From positions 10,901,001-10,965,000 of the forward strand of contig NC_056753.1 of the NCBI RefSeq assembly GCF_018687715.1: 64,000 bases of DNA, in the 5' to 3' direction. This DNA comes from Carya illinoinensis. Taxonomy: Eukaryota > Streptophyta > Magnoliopsida > Fagales > Juglandaceae. A program made the translations under genes and the position numbers. This document shows positions 33,839 through 45,910 of this stretch, in pieces. Each line of letters begins with the position of its first letter. The stretch's first letter is position 1. The notes beneath the pieces were generated by a model that worked only from the letters and a program-made list of their open reading frames with translations, ran no database searches and was not told the origin of the DNA.

Positions 33839-34727
33839 AGAAACATGAAAATTTTTGGCTCTGGTTTATTAGCATATACCTCTTCATACCCAGACAGCTC
33901 AACGAATTGACCCATTGGACAGAGTTAAGAGAGTCATATTTTCTGAAGTAAAGGCAAAGATACATCTATATATGTTTTGGAATGTCTAGTTGTGAATAGT
34001 TTACATTCCAAAAGAAAGAAAGAAACAAAGGGAGAAAAAATGTTCTGAATGATTTACCAAAATTGTATGAATTGGGTGGTAGTAGAAGATATTATTAAAT
34101 TTGAGACAACAAAAAACCATTAAAGCCCACTACTAATTCTCCTCCTTAAATATGAGGGGGAACCTGAACTGCAATGCTTAAAGAATTGAAATTTCTGTAG
34201 GCCTTAGCATCATCCGATGAGATTACTTTGCATATACAACGTGTAATTGAGTCTAGCCGCAAAGACATGCACATATAACATGTGAAAAGCCTTCTTTTTC
34301 AAAAACCAAATTGTGAAAGATAATTTGTTTTCAACTGTTCAAATCTCTATGTTTTTTTCTATTTCCTTTATTTAATGTAGAATCATTGAATAGCAGAGAC
34401 TTCAGAGGTATCAAATAAAGATACATCATGAAAGGACTGAAACAATGTGAAATCATAAATCAGAGGCTCCTTCTACATAAGATTATGAACCTCAGAACTT
34501 TGAAACTGCTTGAAAAGGAAGAGGAAGAGCAGAGCACGCTTACTGGGAAAGATGAAGATTAAGAGCAGAGCACGTTTCTGTAGTATTGATTATTTGGCGA
34601 AGACTAAACGAGTAGAAAAGAGAAATGTGGAGAAACTAAAATTAGCAACAACATTCAAGAGATCAGATTTTATCCTAAACACATGGATTCAGTTATTTAA
34701 ATTTATGGGTATTCGATTTTGTTTTAG
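33839..34727. other. upstream region of the NPH3 gene
   Basis: Likely promoter and 5' UTR territory on the minus strand. No other gene is supported. A near-repeat of AAGAGCAGAGCACG occurs at 34526-34539 and 34561-34574, and a phrase with CATGGATTCAGTTATTT / CATGGGTTCGGTTATTT recurs at about 34682 and 34744, where module A sequence resumes. Confidence 0.4.
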
Positions 34728-34990
34728 GATTCTATCCTACACGCATGGGTTCGGTTATTTTGAGTTGAACATTGACTAGTTTTTCAAATAATTATTTGAA
34801 GTTGAACTGCTTTTTAACCCAACCCAGTCAGGGAACAGTGGCAACAGCAAAATTCTTCAAACGATAATAATGGAGTTACGTATCATTAATAACATGTAAA
34901 GTTATATGCATATGGTTGCTTGATGCACGTATCAAGAAAGGAACTGCCTGCTTGGATACTACTTTCAAAGATACGGGAATAAAATTTGAA
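34728..34990 (+). repeat. duplicated module A, copy 2 (right part)
   Basis: Matches 1511-1755: TTGACTAGTTTTTCAAATAAT, CCCAGTCAGGGA, GCTTGATGCA and the closing A-run are all in the same order. It is separated from the left part (ending about 31112) by the NPH3 block. Confidence 0.75.
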
Positions 34991-37683
34991 AAACATAAAA
35001 AAAAAAAAAAGTAAGAGAAATTATTATATTTCTAGTTACTACAATGTGCATTATCCGCATATTTCTTTTGAAAAAATGGATAAATCTTAGTCCTGTAAGA
35101 AAAAATTATATTTTAATAGAGGCTCTCACTTTTTTTCAAAGAAAGTACGTGAAAATTGTACACTCTAAGAGTATATAGCATTACCCTAGTTACCCTCGTT
35201 TAACCTAAAAAAGACAAAATAAAAATCGTCCCTAAAATACTAACAAGAGTAATGCTACACGTATGTACAATTTTATATACAATATTATACATACTGAGTA
35301 ACAATCTCATTTGTTAGTGTTTTGTTTTTCAAACTCTAAGGGGTTGACCCAAGTAGTGAAGGCCTTGATCTTGGAGTATTATTCCCTTCAATATTCAAGA
35401 TTCAATATCTCATGGATGCAAACAATCCTTTGATGCCATACTCCCTAATGAAAAGCCAGCCATTTAACCAATTTTATGTAAGAAAACTTTCAAAGATATG
35501 GTGCACGGTACTAGGGTTTATTTTACAGGGGTGGGTCCAAAGAGTCTTGCCTTGGATAGATTCCGTGACATCAAAACAACAACCAAAAAAAAAAAAAAAA
35601 GTTCGTGTTTTGTTTTTCAAATTTTGAATTTTAAAATTTTCACAAATTGAATAGCTTAACACACCAACACGTATATTTATGTAAGTAAAATTATAAATAT
35701 AAATAACATTTCCATTTAAGAAATGACAAAATACAATTGATTACTGTTACCTAACCATCCAAAACTTACTGCTTGGATGACCCTCTTAACGTGGCACCTT
35801 GGATTTGAATATATTAAAAAAAAACATATTCAAATTAAAAGGAAGTCTGAAAATACAACCAAAAAAAAAGGGGAAGAAGAAGATTGAAACCTTAGGGCGT
35901 CGGAACATGTTATAGCTTAATGTTTGATTGATTTTTTTGGAATGGGTTTTGTGTCCATAGCCATAAATATATAGAATTTTATTTAATAATGAAAGAATAT
36001 TAGTCATTACAGTATTTTTCACTGAAAATCTGTTTTATCTTAACCGGTATGCTATGGTAATTGTAACTTAGGTATGAATCTCTCGAACAAGACAAAACCA
36101 CATACGATTTTGGATAAGCTTTGGTTAGGATGATTTGGAGCTTAGAGAATAATTGTAAAATCAAGATTCAAGATTCTATAGAATTGTTTGGTTTATAAGG
36201 AAATCTCACAAATAAAATTTATAAATTGAAGTAGTTTAATGTGATACATTGTATTATTATTTCTATTATAATATAGATCTAATGTATAGCATATAGTTAT
36301 GTCAATTTGTGAACTTTATATATGTAAAGAGAATTGCTACATACATAAAGATATTACACAAAATAAACCTATAAACTAATATGGTTTTATGGGATATGTT
36401 AGATCTACTTTATAATAAAAATAACTTATACAATTAAACGTGACATATCAAGCTACATCAATTTATAGGTTTATTTTTATATAATACCTTTCTGTCTAAA
36501 GTATTTCCCATTTACAAAACTATTTGTGAACCTAGCAATTCCCTTCATTCTATTGCAAAAATCTCCATGAGTTGTCATCTTTTGCACATTACAATATCCA
36601 TGGATTTTAAGGAACTCAAATGCTGATTTTGAATGGGAGGATCACCACATGGTATCATCTTTATATCTGATTGACCATTCCAATTTAAAAAAAAAAAAAA
36701 ATGCAACCATTTTTAAAACAAAACATTATTAAGAAGCCTAAATAGCTCAAAATATCAAATAATTGAAATTAAACTAACTAACTAGAAAAATTAAAAGAAT
36801 CCTGAAAACAGCAACAAAAATAAAAAAATAAAAATAAAAATGATTAAAAAACTTTAACAAAAGAAACAAACAAAACGGATGCGATCTCCCTTCCACAAGT
36901 CTTGACAGAAGGAGGTATATATATATATATATAAACTGCAATTTATGGGTATGATCCGGCCTCATTGATCAAATTTCATATCTGGGTTGCAAATTCCCTC
37001 TGAAATTCCGAGATGTAATCAGCACCAGTAGTAGGAGATAATCATGATGCTGCTTGTTTTGGACTTTATCATTCCTATCACGCGGCCATATTTAGAGTGC
37101 TACAAGAAGATCAACAAATACATGAGAATCATTGCAAGACAATCCAAAACATGATGGTGATATATCTATATCTATATATATATATATCATGGATTTAACT
37201 AAGAGATCTAGCATTTATCCAGTTTGATGCATGCAGTAAGTATGTTGAAAGGGTAAGATTTGAATTAAATTTACAGGCCATCATGGTGGAAATATCCAGA
37301 TATGTGCATGAATGTGGACAAGATCGGAATGGTAAAGGTGGCATTTGAAATCTCCTTAATTAATGGGAATTAGATGGTAGTAATGGTGGAAATTAAAGGT
37401 GTTTGGTTTATATGCCCATATATCACAGTTTCTACATACATGACATAGGCCTCTTGCCAACTTATAATTATGCAGAGTATATCCAATTTCACGACTGGAT
37501 TATTTGGTTTTGAATATACATTTACAGGAATGATGCTTAAAACAAACAACTATATGGGCGATTCCTTATTTTTCAAGCCCTTGTCTCAAGCTTGCTAAAC
37601 ATGAAATTAAGCAGCCCTTTATTCATATTTTCCACTCAAGATAATTTGACTGAGCTAAGGGTAGGTAAGCAAGAAGTCCCACT
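34991..37683. other. AT-rich intergenic DNA
   Basis: No gene is supported on either strand. It contains A-runs (34990-35010, 35580-35600, 36690-36702), a (TA)n run at 36917-36932, a TATATC-rich stretch at 37160-37188, and a MITE-like inverted repeat at 36345-36493. The ORF starting at 35412 is non-repetitive for about 55 codons but matches nothing I recognise. Confidence 0.5.
36345..36493. mobile_element. small MITE-like inverted-repeat element
   Basis: Terminal inverted repeats of about 30 bp: ATTACACAAAATAAACCTATAAA (36353-36375) pairs with TTTATAGGTTTATTTTTATATAAT (36462-36485), with two or three mismatches. The middle is AT-rich and non-coding. Similar wording occurs at 60-240 and 36180-36330. 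TSD not resolved. Confidence 0.5.
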
Positions 37684-39300
37684 TCAATGTTGCACACTTC
37701 TGTTTGGTGTCATTGCTGACTTGTAGCAGCTCATGAATCTTGCTATAAACTCTGCGAAAGATAATGGAAGAAAGAGAACATTTGTCACAATAAAGGAAAA
37801 CGAGGAAAGCGTTCTTTAATTTTTGTTTATTCTCCAGCATTAAGGAGAAAACATTCTTTCTCTTATTAGATTGATAGGAAAATATTTCATGAAGGCTATA
37901 AGAATGACATAAAACATCATGATATATTACAAACTAGCAGCAGTTGTTTTACCTTCGATCCTCAGAAATTGTTGAACAATATTCCTTCCCATTGGATCAC
38001 GAACTCCTTTGCCTGTTTCCCCGGATTTATTGTTTGCAAAGGCAAATTTCTGACTTTCAAATAAATTTTCATGACTCTAGAGACAAGAAAACAAGCTACA
38101 GGTTAGATAGAAAAGAAGTTTACTTATTGAAACAAGTGTGATCAGTGTTGTTCAATACACAAAGTCTAAGATCATACACTACTGTATTCCTCATACAGTT
38201 TATGAATTTGTTGTTTTAATTTCTCTCGTGCATGCTTCTTTAGCTCTTTTACCAGAAACTGCATGCATATTAAGACAATTTCTTCAGAATGATATAAATC
38301 TAAGACACATTGATTCTGCTACAGCTGCATGCATTCAACAGTTCTTGTTTACCTTGAATATACTGTCGGGGGATACATCATGCTCTATGAGATTTAAGCA
38401 TCCCACGAATCATATATAACCTAAGATTAATATGAAATAATCAATTTAACTAGTAGAAGATGATAGGAGATCTTGAATGTACGTAACTATGATGGCAAAA
38501 CAGCTGCCTACTGTTTTGGACTTTGCTCTTCTACTATATTCTTAGCAATATCTGCAACGTCATCTTCCCATCCAGTCAAAATTTCTTGATCTTCTTGAAA
38601 GGGATAACTGCAATCACACGTAATGAGGGGGGGGAAGAAACAAAACAAAACAAAATCACACATTGATAGAAAGAAAATGATTAAGCATAATGAATGAATG
38701 GTTGAAGATTACTCTTACTTGGCCAACCAAGAGGCCTCAAATGATCGAATGGCTTGACAGAGATTATTTTTCGACTTCTCTGCAAATTTGTCAGCCAATC
38801 CATGTGGCAATTCTATGCCTTCTTGTTTAGCTATGAACTCCAAAACTTCAACAATCTAGAAATTTTTAGCATGTGTTTATCAAACTCTAGTCAACCATGC
38901 ATACATGTTGGCAAACCAATAGAAATCTATAGAAAATTCCTAACCTCTTTACGTGAAGGTGGTACCACCTGAACAACTGTGCAAATTGTTTCGATGGGTT
39001 GAAGTTTTGAGAGATCAGAGCAACAGAAGATAACCTTATTACATCCTTAATACCTTTCCAATAGCCGCTTTATATATAGTAAGGCATCTGCAGATAGCTT
39101 TTCTGCCTCGTATAGAATAATTGATGCAAAGGCGAGGGAATGAATTTTCCATGTAGGACTTTACTTCAATAGCATTTTGAGACCTTTTTTTGAAAGTTTG
39201 TGAATCTACCTCGGCAATTGTTAGAGTCACATGGAAAACCTTTGTTAGAAATCATATTTTGTGTTTCCTTGATAAGTTCAACAACGATAAGCTTCTCATA
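37684..39300 (-). pseudogene. RFC3-like clamp-loader subunit, unprocessed pseudogene fragment
   Basis: Exons with canonical splice sites: an upstream piece about 39300-38945, then 38855-38719, 38607-38512, 38420-38353, 38258-38182, 38076-37953 and 37751-37684. Joined reading gives motifs typical of replication factor C small subunits: YEAEKLSADALLYIK, FCCSDLSKLQPIETICTVVQ, KEIVEVLEFIAKQEGI, KNNLCQAIRSFEASW, YPFQ, LTGWEDDVADIAKNIVEEQSPKQ, SPDSIFK, and the end RIEEFIARFMSCYK before a TGA at 37686-37684. RFC loads PCNA onto DNA. Here an in-frame TAA at 39049-39047 replaces the codon after ERY. A frameshift follows MIRGML in the 38420-38353 exon, and another lies near 39140. The ATP-binding Walker A and B region is missing. 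Introns remain, so it arose by DNA duplication, not retroposition. Confidence 0.75.
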
Positions 39301-39305
39301 GCCTA

Positions 39306-39430
39306 CTATTCAGATATTCTATGAATAGTAGTGAAAAAGTAATGATAAAATATTAAATAGTCGTAAAAAGTAATGTAAAGTATGTGAAAAGTAATGATAA
39401 AATAATGAATAGTAGTGAAATATTCTCAGA
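39306..39430. repeat. short AT-rich repeat with GTGAAAAGTAATGATAAAATA units
   Basis: Phrases like GAAAAAGTAATGATAAAATA and GAAAAGTAATGATAAAATAATG recur within 125 bp. A related reverse-complement text lies at 30610-30720. It abuts the 5' break of the RFC3 pseudogene and may be the element that truncated it. Confidence 0.45.
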
Positions 39431-39551
39431 ATACTCTAATACCCAAACTAGTCAGAGTCTAATTGAGAATGCCTTCCTCATAAATTAACCAACTGTAGGT
39501 GCCATCGGATAAAAGAGGGTTTTAACCGAGGGGCCATGAGTCTAAGTTGTC

Positions 39552-39724
39552 GTTTGGATAATGAGTTGAGATAAAAGTTGAAAATTGAATAAAATATTGT
39601 TAGAATATTATTTTTTAATATTATTATTGTTTTGAGATTTGAAAAAATTGAATTATTTATTATATTTTATGTAGGAATTTGAAAAAATTGTAATAATGAG
39701 ATAAAATACTTCTTGTATCCAAAC
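39552..39724. mobile_element. MITE with GTTTGGATA terminal inverted repeats
   Basis: 173 bp, starting GTTTGGATA (39552-39560) and ending TATCCAAAC (39716-39724), AT-rich inside with GAGTTGAGATAAAA near the left and TGAGATAAAATAC near the right. I recall near-identical short elements in walnut-family genomes, but cannot verify this here. Confidence 0.6.
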
Positions 39725-40435
39725 AAGGCCTTACTCCTAGTGGCATGCCAATCCTAGAATGGAAAAGAGAGTCTACTTAGTGGACCGGACCCAAAATCTC
39801 AAGGCAAGCGGGAGAGGGGGGGTGAAGAAAATCCACATGATGATTTCTTGATGGCCTTAATAGCAGGGGTGGCAATTCATGCATGTGGGGTAAGAAATGG
39901 ATATATATGCAATCACGAAATCCCTATGGCCATAATGTTGAAAATAAGTTTTAAGCATGCATGGAGAAAATAATCCCTGAATTGATAAATGCAAACAATG
40001 CATGTGTCTTGTAGGATTAGCTGAAAATTTATGTAAAACCAATCCCTATAATGTAGGAGCTTAAATACATGCTAGAAACTGCCTGTTATGTATATTAGAT
40101 GGATATTCATCTAGTAAGCATAAATGAAGAGGATCGATAAGATTCAATCCTAGATGCCAAACCTCTCCTAAATGCATGCTTGGTGATTACGTTGCTGTTA
40201 ATGCTAATCCTTCCTTGGAACCCTATAAATACCTTATAAGACCTTTGTCACAATTGACACCCTCAAAGCTCTGGGTCAAAATTCCCTCTAGAAAAAAGAG
40301 AAATTTTCAAACAAACTAGTTAAGAGATGAATTCTCTTGAATAATGGGCCCATGCCATCATGGTCAATAAGGCAAGTAGAAAATAAAGGATGATTTTAGA
40401 ATATCTTGACCTAAACAAGACTTCTTCTTCTTCTT
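39725..40435. other. intergenic DNA, no gene seen
   Basis: No coding support. A short G-run occurs at 39813-39822. The stretch leads directly into the T-rich tract at 40425-40454 that marks the 3' end of a minus-strand LINE. Confidence 0.45.
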
Positions 40436-40857
40436 TTTTTTTTTTTTTTTTTTGAAAATAGAACTTCATTACCAGAAAACCGAATACATATCATCCTAAG
40501 CACATCATTACAAAACAGATTACAATCCAGAAGAAGTAACATTAGAAATTGGAGATGTCTTTGCCATTATGAAAGTCTAGGAGGCAGGGGGAATAGAAAT
40601 GAGGGGTATGCTTCCATAAAGATTATTGGAAGTTGCCAATTGTGCAATAGAATGTGCGCATTAATTCATATCTCGATGAATTTTCTTAGCTTGCCAGCTT
40701 TGAAACTTGCTCAGGAGTTGCCTTATATTCTTTATGATAGGCTGGATAGTCTAGATCGAGGTGGTTTCTAGTTCATTCACTGCTTGTACGGTGATTATAA
40801 ATGAGTCACCTACAATTATAACCTTTTCAATATTTATTTCCATTGCTTCCTTGACTC

Positions 40858-41178
40858 CTATAAGTAGTGTGTTGTGGCTTCTCCTTGATTACGGTCTTGG
40901 CTAGGGATGAATTTTGTTTGGATAAAGACTGGCGTGCCTTTTTCTAATCTCCAGATGGCAACTGCTGTACTGCCAGAGTTTTTGATTGCCACATCAAAGG
41001 TTAGAGTACAATGATCTCTAGGTAGATCTCTCCATTGGTGGCATTCATTCACCTGTTTAGTGCCCCATGCATAATAATGCTCATTGAAAGTTTTGATTGT
41101 ACCATTAACAAAACTGCTAACACAAGGTTGGATGTCTTCATGGACTTTCTTGTTTTCTAAGAAACTAAATTTTGTCAA
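40858..41178 (-). pseudogene. L1 C-terminal RNase H remnant
   Basis: The frame contains LTFDVAIKNSGSTAVAIWRLEKGTPV, the start of the plant-type RNase H domain carried by many plant L1 elements (usually N-x-D-A/G). The Asp of FDVA is present. The remainder is lost to stops towards 40500. Confidence 0.6.
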
Positions 41179-41286
41179 TGACTATGATAGCAAAGATTTG
41201 GAAACGATGCTCATCACTGGTGGGGATATTTAGACTCCTATATGTGGTGATTATACATTCTATCTAGTCTTTTATGTCCCTACTGG

Positions 41287-42591
41287 TGACTCACTCAAAA
41301 ATGAGTAGCACTAAAGCTATCCCAAGTGCAGGAGAATGTCGTGTAATAATTAGGAATAAATTCCTAGATCGTCTCCTCAGGGAAAGTTACTTAGAAATCA
41401 AACTCGTTGAAAAAGGTGAAAAACTTCACAAAGAGAAAATAAAATGATGGTATGTGCAATGGATGGAGAGGACACTAGTCTTGGACTAGATTCATATTTT
41501 TGGATTTTGATTGTCGGATCGGAATGTAAAGGACTAATAGATTAAACTCAGAAATTGATAAAACTAAATTAAGAATTAAACTAAATTAGGAAGTAATTGA
41601 CAAAACATGCACTGAAATTGAAAAGCCCCAAAATCAATGTTCTAGGGTTCATCATTATATTCAAATCATAAATTCTCAAATTAAACCACCGTAATTGTAA
41701 TTACTACTAAAATGAAAGTTTAACAAAACGATAAAAATAAATAACATGAATTGAGTGAATAACAAATAAATTTCTCAAAAGTCTAAATCAAAATTCTCTA
41801 AAATAATTCAGAAACTCAAAACTGAAATGAAATAGCAAGTAGGGAATTGAAAAGATCAAGCCAGTTGAATGGAGATGAAGATTCGAAGCGGTGAAGGAGG
41901 CTGAGCTGCAGTGGCAATTGGACCCCTCAAGAAGTTCTTCAATCTGCTGCAGTGTGAGTGAATGATCCAGTGGAAATTGTGTAGTTGCGTGAATGATCGA
42001 TTGAATGAATCCTCCTCTTCGAATCTGAACGAAAATCAAAGGAAAAATGAATTCTAAGTGTTTCTCTACTCAAAAACCGAGTTTTTTAGCCCAAGAGTCG
42101 TCCTAAGATGTAAAGAAAACATATATATACTCCGACGGCCGAATAAACTCTGATCTGTAAAAATGCGATATTCGCTCGAGTGGAGTGTCGAGTGAACATC
42201 GAGCGTTCGACTCTGTCTAAGTTTGCTCGAGCGGCTTGTCGAGTGAACATCGAGTGTTTGACTCTGCCTGAATTCGCTCGAGCGGCCAAATGCCTCCGCT
42301 CGAGCGATCTCTTTTCCCGCAACTCGCTCGAGCCCACTGTCGAGCGGAAGTCGAGCGTTTGAATCTGCCTGACTTCGCTTGAGGGCCAGAAGCCGCCGCT
42401 CGAGCGAAATGTACCATAATCCATATTAATTGATAGTTGATAAAATTGGAGCAGAAATTTATGCTTTTAATCAATTAAAATCACAACTTTGATTTATTCA
42501 TTTTTCCATATAAAACCAATGATAAAGTAATGAAAGAATTAATATATATTGGTTCCAAAAGCATTAAAAATGCAATAATTCAACTCAATCA
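41287..42591 (+). mobile_element. solo LTR inserted in the L1
   Basis: 1,305 bp starting TGACTCACTC and ending CAACTCAATCA, flanked by perfect ACTGG repeats (41282-41286 and 42592-42596). L1 coding sequence continues on both sides. The last 150 bases match the ends of 20251-21351 and 60073-62610. No internal coding region or second LTR, so it is most simply a solo LTR of an Athila-related family. Confidence 0.8.
42172..42413. repeat. 51-bp CpG-rich tandem repeats in the solo LTR
   Basis: Units start at 42172, 42223, 42274, 42324 and 42375 (period 50-51). Each contains TCGCTCGAG or a variant plus further CGAGCG words, giving many CTCGAG palindromes. The local CpG content is strikingly higher than the surrounding AT-rich LTR. 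Confidence 0.85.
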
Positions 42592-42649
42592 ACTGGCAAA
42601 GTAGTGATATCAATTGGCTATGAGGATTGTCTCCAAAGAATTCTTAAGA

Positions 42650-45600
42650 AGGGGCAGATGAAGAAAAGATGTCTTTGAGATTCTTCTTCAGTATTGCAAA
42701 TAGGCCATTTATTGTCTTCTTCACTCAGGGGGATGAACCTTTTTAGGTTATTCTCGGTGGGAATAATGTTGTGAATAACTTTCCAACAGAAGAATTTGAG
42801 TCAGTCTTGGATTCAAATTTTCCAAATTTTTTTTTCTAGGTAGTAAAATGGTCATTGGAGTTAGTGTGGACTTGGCTCATAAAGAGGGCTGCATATGCTA
42901 ATTTGACATAAAAGTTTCTCGAGTTATGGTGCATCCACCTTATCCTATCTTTTTGGTGATGGTTGTCAAATTGGGCAAGAGGTATTTTCTTGATCCCATT
43001 CACAGTGTCATGTTGAGAAAGGGCTTGAAGAAGGATTATATTCCATCTTCTCGGTTCCTCCATTGTAAGTTAAGAAACTATAAGGCTAGAGTCCTGATGA
43101 ATGGAGGGTGATTTTGGTCTAGGCTTATAAGATGAGAGAGTAGAGATCTAGGGGTCAATCCAAACTTTAGTTTTCACTCCATTATTGACCTGAAAGCAAA
43201 CACTTGTTTTTAGGAAATCCTTTTGCTTAAGGATTCCTTTCCAAATCCAAGAATCAGAGGATGTAGGAATGGTATTGAAGAAGGAAGAATCCTTCAAGTA
43301 TTTCTCAGTAAGCATTCTCTTCCAAGTGCTTTCACTCTCATTGACCATTTGCCAACCCCAGTTTGCTTATGAGGGCACTGTTAAAATCTGAAGTGTTTCT
43401 TAGCCCAAGGCCACCTATTAATTTAGGTCTACAGATGGACTTCCAAGATTTATGAGTGAAATTGTGAGTTTTTTTAGGAGGGAATCCCCACCAGAATTTC
43501 ATAAAGGAACTGTCAATGAAATGTGTAACTCTTTTGGAATTGAGAGGGTGGCCATTTGGTAGAAAGGAATGGAACTTGCTACTGATCTTATTAAGGTTGT
43601 CCTACCAACTTGAGAGAAAAGCTTAGCCTTACACCTTGCCAATTTTTGAGTGATCTTTTATTGCATTTCCTCAAAGTGGTCTCTCTTAGAAGCTTTGAAA
43701 AGGAGGGCAAACCTAAATATTTTACGTTAGAAGAGACAGTTTTGAAATCTAGGATTTCTTTCACTCCTCTTTTGGAATGAGATGGGTGTTGCAACTGAAT
43801 TGTTTGGAGGACTTGGTTGCAACACCCATCTATGGCAATCACTTCTCTTTTTGGCTAGACTAGAAAGAGTATTTATCAAGGCGGTTTTAAACTTCTAAGC
43901 ATTGTTTTTGGATGCTAAACCAAAGAGGATAAGATCATCTGCAAAAAGCAGATGAGAGATTTTGGGTCCATTTCTACTAATGGAGATTCCAGTTAGTACC
44001 TCAGTAGCAAGAATGAAAAGGAAGGGGGGAAGTGGGTCCCCTTGTCTAAGGCCTCTAGATGGATGAAAATAGCTACAGGGATTGCCATTGATGATGACAA
44101 ACTAAGAGATTGTAGAAATATATTCTCAAATCCAGTTAATCCATTTGCTATGAAATCCAAGGTTAGACATAATGCTAATTAGGAGCTTCCACTCCATGAA
44201 GTCAAAGGCTTTTTCCATGTCTATTTTAATAGCCATAAGCCCTTTTTTCCCCTTTCTTATCCTCTTGATATGATGGAAAATCTCTTGAGCCATTATGGTG
44301 TTTTCCTGAATGATTCTCCCTGGGACAAAGGTTGTTTGGTAAGGAGAAATGAGTTTGGAGATGATCTTTTTTAGCCTGTTGGTCAGTAGCTTGGCAATGA
44401 CTTTGTAGCATACATTGGAGCGACTAATTGGCCTGAACTGATGAACATTATTAGGGCTGTTAGTCTTTGGGATTAGAGCAATGTGTGCATGGTTCCATTC
44501 CTTGAGCATTTTCCCATTGATGAAGAAATTCTTGATGGCAACATTAAAGTCATCCTTGATTATCTCCCAATAATGTTTATAAAACATACCAGTGATACAA
44601 TTAGGGCCGGGGGCCTTATTTGAGGGAGTTTGTCTCAAGGTTGAGAGACTCTCAAGATCATAAGGGATTTCACAAAGAAACTGATTTTCCAAGTCAGTGA
44701 TTTTGTCAGGGAAAAGGTCATTCAAATAAGTGTTCAATATTGGATTAGAAGTAGTGAATATGTCCTTAAAGTGCTTGAGAAACTTATTCTGAATCACAGA
44801 GGTCTCAATTGTACATGTTTGAGGGTTTATTTTAATGCTCTCAATGGAATTGGTGCACCTCCTAATGGTGGTGGACATGTGGAAGAATTTGGTGTTTAGA
44901 TCAGTTATGGTTAGCCAATGTAGCCTAGCTTTTTGCCTCCAGAGGGTCTCCTCTCTTCTAAGTTGCTCATTGAGGTTAGCCTTGATTTCATTTTCTTTAC
45001 TCATGGATTGAATGGTTGGATCTTTGGATTGGGTTTGTGAAAGATCTTGTGTGAGTTGTCTACTGGCAAATTGGATATGACCAAAATGATTCCTATTCCA
45101 GACTTTCAGGGCCTTTTTAACTTCCTTCAATTTCTTTGAAAGAATGAAGCTAGGCATTCTAGATAATTGGATGTTCCATGCCTTTTGGATTACCATCTGA
45201 TAGGGGGGATCCCTCCTCCAAAATTCTTTGAATTTAAATGAGGATTTGTATTGTTTTCTCCCTGAGTTATCAAGTAAAATGGGGAGTGATCAGATGCACT
45301 AATAGGGAGGTGTTGGAGATTTGCATCGGGGAAAAGGTTCATACATTGGTGGTTAGCAATCCCTTTATCAAGCATTTCCCTTATGTTTGCCTAGTCCCTG
45401 CTTGTTGTTAGTCCAAGTATACTTGGGACCATGGAATCCAAGATCAATCTTTCCAGTGTTATCCATATAGATTCTCAAACCATTTCCTTGTGAGGAGCAT
45501 GCAAAGGGTCTCCTGTCTATTTTTTCAATTTGGCTCAAAATTGAGTTAAGGTCCCTAATATCTAAGATAGGTCCATTGAAATTATTAGCAATTTGGTTCA

Positions 45601-45910
45601 TGGTATCCCAAAACTTCCCTTTTTGACTATTTTGAGTAGGGCAATAAACAAGTTTAAAAAGCCAAGGATTGTGAGTAGGGTCAGAATACACAAACAAAGA
45701 TATAATATTGCTATTAACATAAACTAGTTCCATATTTAAGCCTTGCTTCCATATAAACAAAAGACCCCATTTTCTGCCAGTAGGAGGAACTTCTATATAC
45801 ATGGAGAACCCTAATCTATTTACAATGCTAGAAATATTCACATGCATCAAAATGGTTTTTGAGATAAAGACAACATCAGGATTGTAGGTCTTGATGTTAG
45901 CCCTCAAGCT
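42650..45910 (-). pseudogene. L1 ORF2: endonuclease and reverse transcriptase (broken)
   Basis: Endonuclease-like N-terminus at 45907-45368 (VVFISKT, then PILDIRDLNSIL where GDFN is expected). Then 45375-45190 and a long RT frame 45196-44126: PGPNCITGMFYKHYW, HAHIALIPK, FRPISRSNVCYKVIAKLLTNRL, FVPGRIIQENT, KIDMEKAFD. FADD sits at 43945-43934 in another frame. The downstream region runs through 43842-43591 to the linker and zf-RVT-like part at 43348-42836. At least five frame breaks. ORF2p would nick target DNA and reverse-transcribe the element RNA. Confidence 0.8.

Noticed and set aside
34510..34779. 89-codon ORF starting with a Lys/Arg-rich stretch
   Set aside because: It comes from a short local repeat (AAGAGCAGAGCACG) and runs into module A non-coding sequence; no domain is seen.
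35412..35627. 71-codon ORF in the 35-kb region
   Set aside because: Ends in an A-run, matches nothing I recognise, and has no exon-like borders.
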